Part shown: piece after piece, positions 34,122 through 44,578 of the stretch
Layout of the letters: the number at the start of each line of letters is the position of its first letter
Numbering within the stretch: the first letter of the stretch is position 1
Assembly (NCBI RefSeq): GCF_001700965.1
Contig: NZ_CP016756.1
Span: 4,082,501 to 4,146,500, forward strand
DNA from: Stenotrophomonas nitritireducens
GTDB taxonomy: Bacteria > Pseudomonadota > Gammaproteobacteria > Xanthomonadales > Xanthomonadaceae
DNA: 64,000 bases
Reading direction: 5' to 3'
Translations under genes and position numbers: made by a program
The notes under the pieces: generated by a model
The model's input: the letters and a program-made list of their open reading frames with translations, nothing else
What the model was told of the DNA's origin: nothing
Databases searched by the model: none

Positions 34122-35317
34122 TGAAGTTCAAGCATGTTGCAGGCATTGCCTTGATGGCAGTGGCCTTGACCGGTTGTTCCACGGTGAAGGGTTGGTTTGC
34201 TGGTAAGGATGCTGCGGCCAAGAAGGCGCTGGAGCCGGCCGAGCTGACCAAGTTCGAGCCGACCGCGCGGGTCAACAAGATCTGGTCGGCCAACGTCGGC
34301 AAGGGCGAGGGCCGAATCGGCCTGCGTCAGGGTCCGGTGGTTGCCGATGGTCGCGTCTACGCGGCAGCGGTGCAGGGCGGCGTGCATGCGCTGGACCTGC
34401 AGACCGGCAAGGAAATCTGGGAATACAGCCCGGCCAAGGAAAAGAAGAAGCCCAAGCTGCGTCTTTCCGGTGGTCCGGGTGCCGGCGATGGGCTGGTGGT
34501 GATCGGCACGCTGGACGGGCAGGTGATCGCACTGGACGCCGCCAACGGCAGCGAAAAGTGGAAGTCCAAGGTGACCGGCGAAGTGATTGCCGCCCCCGCC
34601 GTGGCGCAGGGCCTGGTGTTCGTGCGCAGCAATGATGGCCGCACCACCGCGCTGGATGCCGCCACCGGCGAACAGCGCTGGTTCAATGCGCAGGAACTGC
34701 CTTCGCTGACTGTGCGTGGCAACGCGCCGGTGGTGACCGGCCCGGGCGTGCTGTTCATCGGCAACGACGACGGTACTGTCGCGGCGCTATCCATGCAGGA
34801 TGGTCGCCCGCTGTGGGAACAGATGGTGGGTACGCCGGAAGGCCGTACCGAGCTGGAGCGCATGGCGGATATCGACGGCGCCCCGGTGCTGGAAGGCAAC
34901 ACGCTGTACGTGACCAGCTTCAAGAACCAGACCATGGCCATCGAAGGCCCGACCGGTCGCCCGATGTGGTCGCGTGACCATGGCGGTGGCGGCGGTGTTG
35001 CGGTGTCTTCCGGCAATGTCGTGGTTACCGACGGCAAGGGTTCTGTATACGGGCTGGACAAGAATTCCGGCTCGGCAATGTGGTCACAGCAGGCGCTGGC
35101 GCGCCGCTCGCTGACCGGTGCCGCCATCCAGGGTGACTATGCCGTGGTGGGGGATTACAAGGGATATCTGCATTGGCTGCGGTTGAGCGATGGTGAATTG
35201 GCTGCGCGTGAGAAGAGCGGTGGTGATGCTCTGCTGGCGCAGCCGGTCGTTGCCGACGGCATCCTGCTGGTGCAGAACGTTGATGGAAAGCTGACCGCAT
35301 TCCGGTTGGCCCAATAA
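34118..35317 (+). CDS. bamB: Outer membrane protein assembly factor BamB
   Basis: A 399-residue lipoprotein, with lipobox LTGC (Cys19). The mature protein is an eight-bladed beta-propeller of PQQ-like repeats, seen in the recurring patterns VHALDLQTGKEIWEY, VIALDAANGSEKWK and TTALDAATGEQRW. It is the BamA-binding scaffold of the outer-membrane beta-barrel machine. It overlaps yfgM by 4 bp and lies 12 bp before der, a conserved unit. Confidence 0.95.
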   Translation: MMKFKHVAGIALMAVALTGCSTVKGWFAGKDAAAKKALEPAELTKFEPTARVNKIWSANVGKGEGRIGLRQGPVVADGRVYAAAVQGGVHALDLQTGKEIWEYSPAKEKKKPKLRLSGGPGAGDGLVVIGTLDGQVIALDAANGSEKWKSKVTGEVIAAPAVAQGLVFVRSNDGRTTALDAATGEQRWFNAQELPSLTVRGNAPVVTGPGVLFIGNDDGTVAALSMQDGRPLWEQMVGTPEGRTELERMADIDGAPVLEGNTLYVTSFKNQTMAIEGPTGRPMWSRDHGGGGGVAVSSGNVVVTDGKGSVYGLDKNSGSAMWSQQALARRSLTGAAIQGDYAVVGDYKGYLHWLRLSDGELAAREKSGGDALLAQPVVADGILLVQNVDGKLTAFRLAQ

Positions 35318-35329
35318 GGAGTTATAGCG

Positions 35330-36730
35330 ATGCTGCCTTTGGTCGCCCTGGTTGGACGGCCGAACGTCGGTAAGTCCACTATTTTCAATCTGTTGACCCG
35401 TACGCGTGATGCGCTGGTCCATGACCAGCCGGGTGTTACCCGCGATCGCAATTACGGTGTCTGCCGTCTTGATGAGGACAATCCCTTCCTGATCGTCGAT
35501 ACCGGTGGTATCGCCGGTGAAGAGGAAGGGCTGGCTGGCGCCACTGCGCGCCAAGCCCGAGCCGCCGCCGGTGAGGCGGATCTGATCGTATTTGTTGTTG
35601 ACGCGCGTGATGGCACGTCGGCCCTGGATGACGAGATCCTGTCTTGGCTGCGCAAACTTGCGCGGCCTACGTTGCTGTTGATCAACAAGATCGACGGCAC
35701 GGACGAACATGGCGTTCGTTCGGAGTTTTCCCGTTATGGCTTCAGCGAGATGCTGACTGTCTCTGCCGCACACCGGCAGGGCATCGACGATCTGGTTGAG
35801 GAAATTGTCGAGCGCATGCCCGAAGAAGGCACGGCCGAGACCCTGGACAACGATCCGGATCGCATCCGCATTGCCTTCGTTGGCCGCCCCAATGTGGGCA
35901 AGTCGACGCTGGTGAACCGCATCCTCGGCGAGGAGCGGATGATTGCGTCCGAGGTGCCCGGCACCACCCGCGATTCGATTGCGGTGGACCTGGAGCGCGA
36001 GGGCCAGCTGTACCGCTTGATCGACACCGCCGGTCTGCGTCGCAAGGCGCGGGTCGAGGAAGTGGTCGAAAAGTTCAGCGTGGTCAAGACGCTGCGCTCG
36101 ATCGAGCAGTGTCAGGTGGCGGTGCTGATGCTGGATGCCCACGAGGGCGTGACCGATCAGGATGCCAGCGTGCTGGGCGCGGTGCTGGATGCCGGTCGTG
36201 CGCTGGTCATTGCGATCAACAAGTGGGACGGCCTGAGCGAGTATGACAAGCAGCAGGCTGAAACCCTGTTGTCGCTGAAGCTCGGCTTCGTGCCGTGGGC
36301 CGAGAACGTGCGGATTTCCGCGCTGCACGGTTCTGGCCTGCGCGAGTTGTTCAAGGCGATTCACCGGGCGCATGCCTCGGCGACGCACGAGTTCAGCACG
36401 GCCGAGGTCAACAAGGCGCTGGAAGTGGCGTACGAAGCCAATCCGCCGCCGAGCATCCGTGGCCATGTTTCCAAGCTGCGTTACGTGCACCCGGGTGGCA
36501 GCAATCCGCCGACCTTCATCGTGCATGGTACGCGGCTGAAGGAACTGCCGGATTCGTACAAGCGCTACCTGGAGAACTTCTTCCGCAAGCGCTTCAAGCT
36601 GGTGGGTACGCCGGTGACCTTCCTGTTCCGTGAGGGTGCCAACCCGTACGAGGGCAAGAAGAATGTACTGACCGACCGCCAGGTCAAGGCCAAGCGGCGC
36701 TTGATGAAGCACGTCAAGGGCAGGAAGTGA
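35330..36730 (+). CDS. der: Ribosome biogenesis GTPase Der (EngA)
   Basis: A 466-residue tandem GTPase required for 50S subunit maturation. The first G domain has GRPNVGKST at about residue 8, DTGG and NKID (about 119). The second has GRPNVGKST at about residue 185, DTAGL and NKWD (about 298). A C-terminal KH-like domain (about 360-440) contacts rRNA, and a basic tail ends [12 protein letters not shown]. Start 35330 follows AAGGAGTTATAGCG. A terminator lies 28 bp downstream. Confidence 0.97.
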   Translation: MLPLVALVGRPNVGKSTIFNLLTRTRDALVHDQPGVTRDRNYGVCRLDEDNPFLIVDTGGIAGEEEGLAGATARQARAAAGEADLIVFVVDARDGTSALDDEILSWLRKLARPTLLLINKIDGTDEHGVRSEFSRYGFSEMLTVSAAHRQGIDDLVEEIVERMPEEGTAETLDNDPDRIRIAFVGRPNVGKSTLVNRILGEERMIASEVPGTTRDSIAVDLEREGQLYRLIDTAGLRRKARVEEVVEKFSVVKTLRSIEQCQVAVLMLDAHEGVTDQDASVLGAVLDAGRALVIAINKWDGLSEYDKQQAETLLSLKLGFVPWAENVRISALHGSGLRELFKAIHRAHASATHEFSTAEVNKALEVAYEANPPPSIRGHVSKLRYVHPGGSNPPTFIVHGTRLKELPDSYKRYLENFFRKRFKLVGTPVTFLFREGANPYEGKKNVLTDRQVKAKRRLMKHVKGRK

Positions 36731-36757
36731 TTCCAGCACTGCAAGCGATATAGACAG

Positions 36758-36781
36758 AAGCGGCCGCAGGGCCGCTTTTGT
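36758..36781 (+). terminator. Intrinsic terminator after der
   Basis: Stem AAGCGGCC / GGCCGCTT with a GCAG loop followed by TTGTTTTG, 28 bp after the der stop. Confidence 0.8.
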
Positions 36782-36835
36782 TTTGCGTCCATCACATGCA
36801 CTGCAGGCCTTTCCACTGGCCGCGCCGGTTTGACC

Positions 36836-36841
36836 GATAAT
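36836..36841 (+). promoter_or_regulatory. Probable -10 box of the rhodanese-MoeB gene (leaderless)
   Basis: GATAAT is separated from the ATG at 36848 by CCCCGC, the same 6-nt spacing as at nfuA (TAGAAT-ACCCGC-ATG). No Shine-Dalgarno sequence is present. Confidence 0.5.
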
Positions 36842-36847
36842 CCCCGC

Positions 36848-37987
36848 ATGAGCATCCCCGAACTGACACCTGAACAGGCCCGGGCACGTCATGCCTGTGG
36901 CGCCTTGCTGATCGACGTGCGTGAAGCGCACGAGCGGGCGGGCGGCATGGCCGAAGGCGCCATCGGCATTGCAAAGGCGGAATTGCTTGCCGGCCCCGCG
37001 CAGCACCTGCCGGCCGCCGGGCGCGAGATCCTGCTGATCTGCCAGAGCGGCAAGCGCTCAGCCGACGCTGCACAGGCCTTGCAGGCAGCGGGCTACAGCA
37101 ATGTGTTTTCGGTAAGCGGCGGCACCGTTGCCTGGCGTGCGAACGGTTTGCCGCTGGTGCAGCCGGTGCTGGGGGACGCGGAGCGCGACTTCTACGACCG
37201 CTATTCCCGCCATCTGCTGTTGCCGCAGGTGGGCGAGGCCGGGCAGCGACGGCTGCAGCAGGCACGCGTGCTGGTGGTTGGTGCAGGTGGCCTCGGTGCC
37301 CCGGCGGCGTTCTATCTGGCCGCCGCCGGCGTAGGCACGCTGCGTGTCGTCGATGACGACGTGGTCGAACGCAGCAACCTGCAGCGTCAGATCATCCACG
37401 CCGAAGCCGCCGTAGGCACGGCGAAGGTGGATTCGGCACGGCAACGGTTGCTGGCGTTGAACCCGCACATCAATGTCGAAGCCATTGCCGCGCGCGTTAC
37501 CTCGATCAATGTGGATGCGCTGTTGCAGGACGTGGACGTGGTGCTGGATGGCTCGGATAATTTTCCGCTGCGCTACCTGCTCAACGATGGCTGCATCAAG
37601 CACGCCAAGCCGCTGGTCTATGCGGCGATCGAGCGCTTTGATGGGCAGGTGAGCGTGTTCGATGCCGGCCGCCGACGCGGTGTCGCGCCGTGTTACCGCT
37701 GTCTGTTCCCGGAGCCGCCGCCGCCCGAGTTCGCGCCCAATTGTTCCGAGGCCGGCGTGCTTGGTGTGCTGCCGGGGCTGGCCGGGGTCATCCAGGCCAC
37801 CGAAGTACTCAAACTGCTGCTGGATATCGGCGAGCCCCTGACCGGCCGCCTGCTGCGTTTTGATGCCTTGCAGATGCGCTTCCGCGAAACCCGTGTCCCT
37901 GCCGATCCGGCCTGCCCACTATGCGCGCCGGGTGTGCCATTCCCGGGTTATATCGACTACGCCGCGTTCTGCTCGCACCGCCCCTGA
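36848..37987 (+). CDS. moeB: MoeB/ThiF-type adenylyltransferase with N-terminal rhodanese domain
   Basis: A 379-residue fusion. Residues 1-105 are a rhodanese domain with active Cys65 in LLICQSGKRS. Residues about 115-370 are an E1-like adenylation domain with GAGGLGAPAAFYLA (145-158), the adenylate-contacting ERSNLQRQ, the DGSDNF block, and a structural zinc site formed by CYRC and CPLC. The enzyme would adenylate the C-terminus of a MoaD- or ThiS-like carrier and help sulfurate it. Eukaryotic MOCS3 has the rhodanese at the C-terminus; here it comes first. The start is chosen as ATG 36848, with TTG 36830 as a less likely option. Confidence 0.88.
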   Translation: MSIPELTPEQARARHACGALLIDVREAHERAGGMAEGAIGIAKAELLAGPAQHLPAAGREILLICQSGKRSADAAQALQAAGYSNVFSVSGGTVAWRANGLPLVQPVLGDAERDFYDRYSRHLLLPQVGEAGQRRLQQARVLVVGAGGLGAPAAFYLAAAGVGTLRVVDDDVVERSNLQRQIIHAEAAVGTAKVDSARQRLLALNPHINVEAIAARVTSINVDALLQDVDVVLDGSDNFPLRYLLNDGCIKHAKPLVYAAIERFDGQVSVFDAGRRRGVAPCYRCLFPEPPPPEFAPNCSEAGVLGVLPGLAGVIQATEVLKLLLDIGEPLTGRLLRFDALQMRFRETRVPADPACPLCAPGVPFPGYIDYAAFCSHRP

Positions 37988-38068
37988 GCTGATGCAGGCG
38001 CAGGTGATGGGCAGATCTGCAGCGTTTTTGCTCTATCGTGCGCTTGGACGATTACAAGGTGGTGTGAC

Positions 38069-39928
38069 ATGGCGGCAGAGTCTTCGGCGGAACTGGTAAG
38101 CGTGGTGGCATTGTTGGGAGCGGCCGTGGTGGTCGTCCCCATCTTCCGGCGGCTCGGGCTGGGCTCGGTGCTGGGCTACTTCGTTGCGGGGCTGGCCATC
38201 GGACCGTTCGGCCTTGGCTGGTTCTCCGATCCGCAGGCGATCCTGCACGTGGCCGAACTGGGCGTGGTGATGTTCCTGTTCGTGATCGGCCTGGAGATGC
38301 GGCCGTCGCATCTGTGGAGCCTGCGCGGCGAGATATTCGGTCTGGGCACCGCGCAGATAGCCACCTGCACGATCGTGCTCACCAGTGTGGCGATGCTGTT
38401 CGGCTACCGCCCGCAGATTGCCTTCATCGCCGCCGCCGGTTTCGTGCTGACCTCCACCGCAGTGGTGATGCAGTTGCTGGGGGAGCGCGGCGACCTAACC
38501 TTGCCTTCCGGGCAGAAAATCGTCTCCATCCTGTTGTTCGAGGATTTGCTGATCGTGCCGCTGCTGGCAGTGGTGGCCTGGATGGCGCCGGTGCAGACCG
38601 GTGCGCAGGAGGGTTCGCGCTGGTTGAGCATCGCCATTGGCGCAGGCGCCATCGTCGGCCTGGTACTGGTGGGCCGCTACCTGCTCAATCCGCTGTTCCG
38701 CATTCTGGCCGCGGCCAAGGCGCGCGAGGTGATGACCGCCGCCGCATTGCTGGTGGTGCTGGGTGCTGCGCTGTTGATGCAGCTGGGCGGCCTGTCGATG
38801 GCGATGGGCGCGTTCCTGGCGGGCGTGCTGTTGTCCGAGTCGACCTTCCGTCACCAGATCGAGGCGGACATCGAACCGTTCCGCGGCATTCTGCTGGGGC
38901 TGTTCTTCCTCAGCGTGGGCATGGCATTGGATCTGTCGGTGGTGGCCACCAACTGGAAGCTGATCGCGCTGCTGGTGCCGGCGATGATGCTGGCCAAGGC
39001 GCTGTGCATCTACGGCGTGGCGCGGGTGACGGGCAGCGATCACCGGCAGGCGCTGGATCGCGGTGTGCTGATGGCGCAGGGCGGTGAATTCGCCTTCGTC
39101 CTGTTCGCGGCGGCGGCCAGTACCGGCGTGATCGATGCTAGGGTCAACGCCAACCTGACCGCCGTGGTGGTGCTGTCGATGGCGCTGACGCCGCTGTGCA
39201 TGCTGGTCTACCGGTTGGTGGTGAAGGAAGGGCAGGTGTCCACCGAGGGCGTGGATGCGGCCGATGGGCTCAGCGGCAGCGTGCTGGTGATCGGTTTTGG
39301 CCGCTTCGGCCAGGTGTCCAGCCAGTCGCTGCTTGCGCGCGACGTGGACGTGACCATCATCGACAACGATATCGAGATGATCCGCAGCGCGGGCCGTTTC
39401 GGCTTCAAGATCTATTACGGCGATGGCACCCGCCTGGACGTCCTGCGTGCGTCCGGTGCCGAAACCGCGCGTGCCATCGCGGTCTGCGTGGATGACCGGG
39501 TTGCCGCCGACCGCATCGTCGAGCTGGTCCGTCATGAGTTTCCGTTGGCCAAGCTGCTGGTGCGCTCGTTCGACCGCGAGCATTCGCTTTCGTTGATACA
39601 TGCAGGTGTTGATTTCCAGATCCGCGAGACCTTCGAGTCGGCGGTGGAGTTTGGTCGCGTGGCGTTGATGCAACTGGGTGTGGACGAGGACGAGGCCGAT
39701 GTGGTCGCGCGCGAAATCCGCCGCCGCGATGCCGAGCGCTTCGAGCTGGAAATGGCCGGTGGCGGGCTGCAGGCCGATACCGGCCTGATGTACCGCAACA
39801 CCCCCGGGGCGCCGACACCGACGCCGTTTACCCCGCCGCGGCGCGAGTCGCGTCCGCTCAATCCCGACGCCATTGCCGGGGCAGAGGAGCCGGCCGCTGC
39901 CGATTCAGCCGGGGCGCAGGGGTCATGA
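38069..39928 (+). CDS. CPA2-family cation:proton antiporter, KefB/KefC-like
   Basis: A 619-residue inner-membrane transporter. About twelve to thirteen membrane helices (residues 8-385) include the family stretches GLGSVLGYFVAGLAIGP, the ELGVVMFLFVIGLEM block and FEDLLIVPLLA. A cytoplasmic RCK/TrkA-N domain follows (about 405-525; VLVIGFGRFGQ), binding NAD(H)-type ligand. A Pro-rich tail is at the end. In E. coli such proteins export K+ in exchange for protons under glutathione-adduct control; no KefF/KefG ancillary gene is nearby. A GGTGGTG lies before the ATG. Confidence 0.9.
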   Translation: MAAESSAELVSVVALLGAAVVVVPIFRRLGLGSVLGYFVAGLAIGPFGLGWFSDPQAILHVAELGVVMFLFVIGLEMRPSHLWSLRGEIFGLGTAQIATCTIVLTSVAMLFGYRPQIAFIAAAGFVLTSTAVVMQLLGERGDLTLPSGQKIVSILLFEDLLIVPLLAVVAWMAPVQTGAQEGSRWLSIAIGAGAIVGLVLVGRYLLNPLFRILAAAKAREVMTAAALLVVLGAALLMQLGGLSMAMGAFLAGVLLSESTFRHQIEADIEPFRGILLGLFFLSVGMALDLSVVATNWKLIALLVPAMMLAKALCIYGVARVTGSDHRQALDRGVLMAQGGEFAFVLFAAAASTGVIDARVNANLTAVVVLSMALTPLCMLVYRLVVKEGQVSTEGVDAADGLSGSVLVIGFGRFGQVSSQSLLARDVDVTIIDNDIEMIRSAGRFGFKIYYGDGTRLDVLRASGAETARAIAVCVDDRVAADRIVELVRHEFPLAKLLVRSFDREHSLSLIHAGVDFQIRETFESAVEFGRVALMQLGVDEDEADVVAREIRRRDAERFELEMAGGGLQADTGLMYRNTPGAPTPTPFTPPRRESRPLNPDAIAGAEEPAAADSAGAQGS

Positions 39929-39990
39929 CAAGGTGTGGCGCTGGCCGTAATCAGGGACAATAGCCGCCCCCGTGTTCACCGCCATGCCCA

Positions 39991-40890
39991 ATGACTGTCC
40001 TCGCCGACGCCTCCACGCAGACCTCCCGCATCCTTGATGGCCGCCGTATTGCCGAGGAGCTGCTCGACGATTTGAAGGTGCGCGTCGACGCCCGCTTGGC
40101 GGCCGGGGGCACCCGCCCGGGGCTGGCCGTGGTGCTGGTGGGCGGCGACCCCGCTTCGTCGGTGTACGTGCGCAACAAGCGTCGCGCCGCCGAGAAGGTT
40201 GGCATCGAAGCCTTTGATTACGACCTGCCCGAAGGCACCAGCGAGGCCCAGCTGCTGGACCTGATCGACCAGCTCAATGCCGACCCGAAGATTCACGGCA
40301 TCCTGATCCAGCTGCCGTTGCCGGGCATTCCCGACGCCAACCGGCTGATCCAGCGCATCGACCCGCGCAAGGACGTGGATGGCTTCCATCCGCAGAACGT
40401 CGGCCACCTGGTGCTGCGGGAGTTCGGCCTGCGCCCGTGTACGCCGCGCGGCATCACCACGCTGCTCGGCCATACCGATCAGCCGGTGCGCGGCCGCAAC
40501 GCCACCATTGTGGGGGTCAGCAATCATGTCGGCCGGCCGATGGGCCTGGAACTGCTGATCGCCGGTTGCACGGTGACCAGCTGCCATAAATTCACGCCCA
40601 AGCACGTGCTGGAGCAGGCGGTACGCAATGCCGACATCCTGGTGGTGGCGGTGGGTATCCCGCAGCTGATCCCGGGTGAATGGGTGAAGCCGGGTGCGGT
40701 GGTCATCGATGTCGGCATCAACCGGCTGGAGGATGGTCGGCTGGTCGGCGATGTCGGCTTCGAGGCCGCGGCCCAGCGCGCCAGCTGGATCACCCCGGTG
40801 CCGGGCGGGGTCGGCCCGATGACCGTGGCCACGCTGATGCAGAACACGATCGAAGCGGCCGAGGCCAGCGTTGAGGGTTTGACGTTCTGA
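39991..40890 (+). CDS. folD: Methylenetetrahydrofolate dehydrogenase / cyclohydrolase FolD
   Basis: A 299-residue bifunctional cytoplasmic enzyme interconverting 5,10-methylene-, methenyl- and 10-formyl-tetrahydrofolate with NADP. The catalytic Lys lies in [13 protein letters not shown] (about residue 55-60). The substrate block GILIQLPLP is near residue 105. [17 protein letters not shown] is near 130, and the cofactor loop [16 protein letters not shown] near 173. A -10-like GACAAT lies at 39956-39961. It supplies one-carbon units for purine synthesis, and guaB and guaA follow after the SMAG cluster. Confidence 0.95.
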   Translation: MTVLADASTQTSRILDGRRIAEELLDDLKVRVDARLAAGGTRPGLAVVLVGGDPASSVYVRNKRRAAEKVGIEAFDYDLPEGTSEAQLLDLIDQLNADPKIHGILIQLPLPGIPDANRLIQRIDPRKDVDGFHPQNVGHLVLREFGLRPCTPRGITTLLGHTDQPVRGRNATIVGVSNHVGRPMGLELLIAGCTVTSCHKFTPKHVLEQAVRNADILVVAVGIPQLIPGEWVKPGAVVIDVGINRLEDGRLVGDVGFEAAAQRASWITPVPGGVGPMTVATLMQNTIEAAEASVEGLTF

Positions 40891-40895
40891 GGCGT

Positions 40896-41061
40896 GTAGT
40901 GCCGAGCTACGCTCGGCAGGGGGCTTTCCCGGCACAGCATCAATGTAGTGCCGAGCCATGCTCGGCAAAGGCTTTCCCGGGAATGCTTCACCTGTAGAGC
41001 CGAGCCATGCTCGGCTGGAGCCTTACAGGGAAAGCCCCTGCCGAGCATGGCTCGGCACTAC
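40896..41061. repeat. Cluster of four SMAG repeats
   Basis: Four copies in 166 bp. Three are in direct orientation: 40896-40918 (GTAGTGCCGAGCTACGCTCG core), 40945-40967 and 40994-41017 (GTAGAGCCGAGCCATGCTCG core). One is inverted, 41039-41061. Spacers share GGCTTTCCCGG or its complement. It lies in the folD-guaB gap. Confidence 0.88.
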
Positions 41062-41086
41062 AGGGCCATTGCCGCTCGATTTCTGA

Positions 41087-42646
<1,560 letters not shown>

Positions 42647-42660
42647 AGCAGGAACGAGTG

Positions 42661-42700
42661 AAGAGGAACGAGGAACCAGTGTCCCGTTCCTCTTTCTCTA
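42661..42700 (+). terminator. Hairpin after guaB
   Basis: AAGAGGAACG / CGTTCCTCTT is a 10-bp inverted repeat around 14 nt, followed by TCTCTATAT. It could be a weak terminator or attenuator between guaB and guaA. The rest of the gap has three TAGTTCC copies (42724, 42731, 42745 region). Confidence 0.5.
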
Positions 42701-42758
42701 TATGTTCCCGCGCGTGCACTCACTAGTTCCTAGTTCCCAACTTCTAGTTCCTGGCCCC

Positions 42759-44324
42759 ATGACCAACATCCATAACGACAAGATCCTCATCCTCGATTTC
42801 GGCGCACAGTACACGCAGCTGATCGCGCGTCGCATCCGCGAGTTCGGCGTGTATTGCGAAATCTGGGCCTGGGACCATGATCCGGCCGAGATCGCCGCCT
42901 TTGGTGCCAAGGGCATCATCCTGTCCGGCGGCCCGGAAACCACCACGCTGCCAGGCGCACCGGCTGCACCGCAGGAGGTGTTCGACAGCGGCCTGCCGCT
43001 GCTGGGCATCTGCTACGGCCTGCAGACCATGGCCAAGCAGCTGGGCGGCGGCACCGAAGCCGCTGACCAGCGCGAGTTCGGCCATGCCGAAGTGAAGCTG
43101 CAGGGCAACGACGCGCTGTTGGGTGGTCTGTCCGACCACAACGGCGAGCCGCGCCTGGATGTGTGGATGAGCCATGGCGATCACGTCACCCACGTGCCGC
43201 CGGGTTTCGCTATTACCGCCGTGACCGATCGCATCCCGGTGGCCGCAATGGCCAACGAGGAAAAGCGTTGGTACGGCGTGCAGTTCCACCCGGAAGTGAC
43301 CCACACCAAGCAGGGCTCGGCGCTGCTCAAGCGCTTTGTCACCGATATCTGCGGCTGCGCCACCTTGTGGACCGCTGCCAACATCATCGACGACCAGATC
43401 GCCCGCGTGCGCGAGCAGGTTGGCAGCGATGAGGTCATCCTCGGCCTGTCCGGTGGCGTTGATTCCTCGGTGGTTGCCGCGCTGCTGCACAAGGCCATCG
43501 GCACGCAGCTGACCTGCGTGTTCGTCGACACCGGCCTGCTGCGCTTCCAGGAAGGCGACCAGGTCATGCAGATGATGGCCGACAACATGGGCGTCAAGGT
43601 CGTGCGCGTGAATGCCGCCGACCGTTACTTCAAGGCACTGGAAGGCGTCAGCGATCCGGAAGCCAAGCGCAAGATCATCGGCAACCTGTTCGTCGAGATC
43701 TTCGATGAAGAATCGAACAAGCTAAGCAATGCCAAGTGGCTGGCACAGGGCACGATCTATCCGGACGTGATCGAGTCGGCCGGCAGCAAGACCGGCAAGG
43801 CGCACGTCATCAAGAGCCACCACAACGTGGGGGGCCTGCCGGCGGACATGAAGCTCAAGCTGGTTGAGCCGCTGCGCGAACTGTTCAAGGACGAAGTGCG
43901 TCGCCTCGGCGTCGAGCTTGGTCTGCCGCGTGCGATGGTCTATCGCCATCCGTTCCCGGGCCCGGGCCTGGGCGTGCGCATCCTCGGCGAAGTGAAGCGT
44001 GAGTATGCCGAGCTGCTGGGCAAGGCCGATGCGATCTTCATCGAAGAACTGCGTGCCGCTGACCTGTACGACAAGACCAGCCAGGCGTTCGCCGTGTTCC
44101 TGCCGGTCAAGTCGGTGGGCGTGGTGGGCGATGCGCGTGCCTATGAGTGGGTGATCGCACTGCGTGCAGTGGAGACCATCGACTTCATGACCGCGCATTG
44201 GGCGCACCTGCCGTACGATTTCCTCGGCCGCGTTTCCAACCGCATCATCAATGAGCTGCGCGGTGTTTCGCGTGTGGTCTACGACATCTCCGGCAAGCCG
44301 CCGGCGACGATCGAGTGGGAGTGA
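42759..44324 (+). CDS. guaA: GMP synthase (glutamine-hydrolysing)
   Basis: A 521-residue amidotransferase converting XMP to GMP. The N-terminal class I glutaminase has nucleophile Cys85 in GICYGLQTM and the His/Glu pair in FHPEVTHT. The central ATP pyrophosphatase has the PP-loop LSGGVDSSV (about 229-237). The C-terminal dimerisation domain ends [10 protein letters not shown], which is diagnostic. The start is set at 42759 ([15 protein letters not shown]); the longer frame from 42588 overlaps guaB and is spurious. A terminator follows. Confidence 0.97.
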   Translation: MTNIHNDKILILDFGAQYTQLIARRIREFGVYCEIWAWDHDPAEIAAFGAKGIILSGGPETTTLPGAPAAPQEVFDSGLPLLGICYGLQTMAKQLGGGTEAADQREFGHAEVKLQGNDALLGGLSDHNGEPRLDVWMSHGDHVTHVPPGFAITAVTDRIPVAAMANEEKRWYGVQFHPEVTHTKQGSALLKRFVTDICGCATLWTAANIIDDQIARVREQVGSDEVILGLSGGVDSSVVAALLHKAIGTQLTCVFVDTGLLRFQEGDQVMQMMADNMGVKVVRVNAADRYFKALEGVSDPEAKRKIIGNLFVEIFDEESNKLSNAKWLAQGTIYPDVIESAGSKTGKAHVIKSHHNVGGLPADMKLKLVEPLRELFKDEVRRLGVELGLPRAMVYRHPFPGPGLGVRILGEVKREYAELLGKADAIFIEELRAADLYDKTSQAFAVFLPVKSVGVVGDARAYEWVIALRAVETIDFMTAHWAHLPYDFLGRVSNRIINELRGVSRVVYDISGKPPATIEWE

Positions 44325-44363
44325 GTTCGCCGCAGGGCTACGATTCCCTGGCGCGCTGAAAAC

Positions 44364-44392
44364 AAAAAGCCCACGTCCTGCGTGGGCTTTTT
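44364..44392 (+). terminator. Intrinsic terminator after guaA
   Basis: AAAAAGCCCACG / CGTGGGCTTTTT is a perfect 12-bp stem with a 5-nt loop, 39 bp after the guaA stop. Confidence 0.9.
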
Positions 44393-44461
44393 GCTTGTGC
44401 GGTGGCGCTGGGTGGACATGCAGGCCGCTCGCAATCACAGCGGCGATCAACAGGCATCACT

Positions 44462-44528
44462 TTAGTGCCGGGCCATGCTCGGCACAGGCTTTGCCGGTAG
44501 AACCCTGCCGAGCGTGGCTCGCCACTAC
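44462..44528. repeat. Inverted pair of diverged SMAG repeats
   Basis: 44462-44484 reads TTAGTGCCGGGCCATGCTCG then GCA. 44506-44528 is the inverted form with mismatches (GAGCGTGGCTCGCCACTAC). The GTAG head of the first copy has changed to TTAG. It lies between guaA and the 3' end of the fimbrial operon. Confidence 0.75.
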
Positions 44529-44578
44529 CGGTAATTGTCTGTTGAACCCTCGTCCCTGCGCGGAGCGTTGGCCGCTCC

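Noticed and set aside
35084-37006. 640-codon minus-strand open frame opposite der
   Set aside because: It spans der, a terminator and the next promoter with no own signals; its composition is that of an antisense frame.
40896-41061. CRISPR-like array
   Set aside because: Repeats are inverted as well as direct, spacers share sequence, and the units are SMAG palindromes; no cas genes are present.
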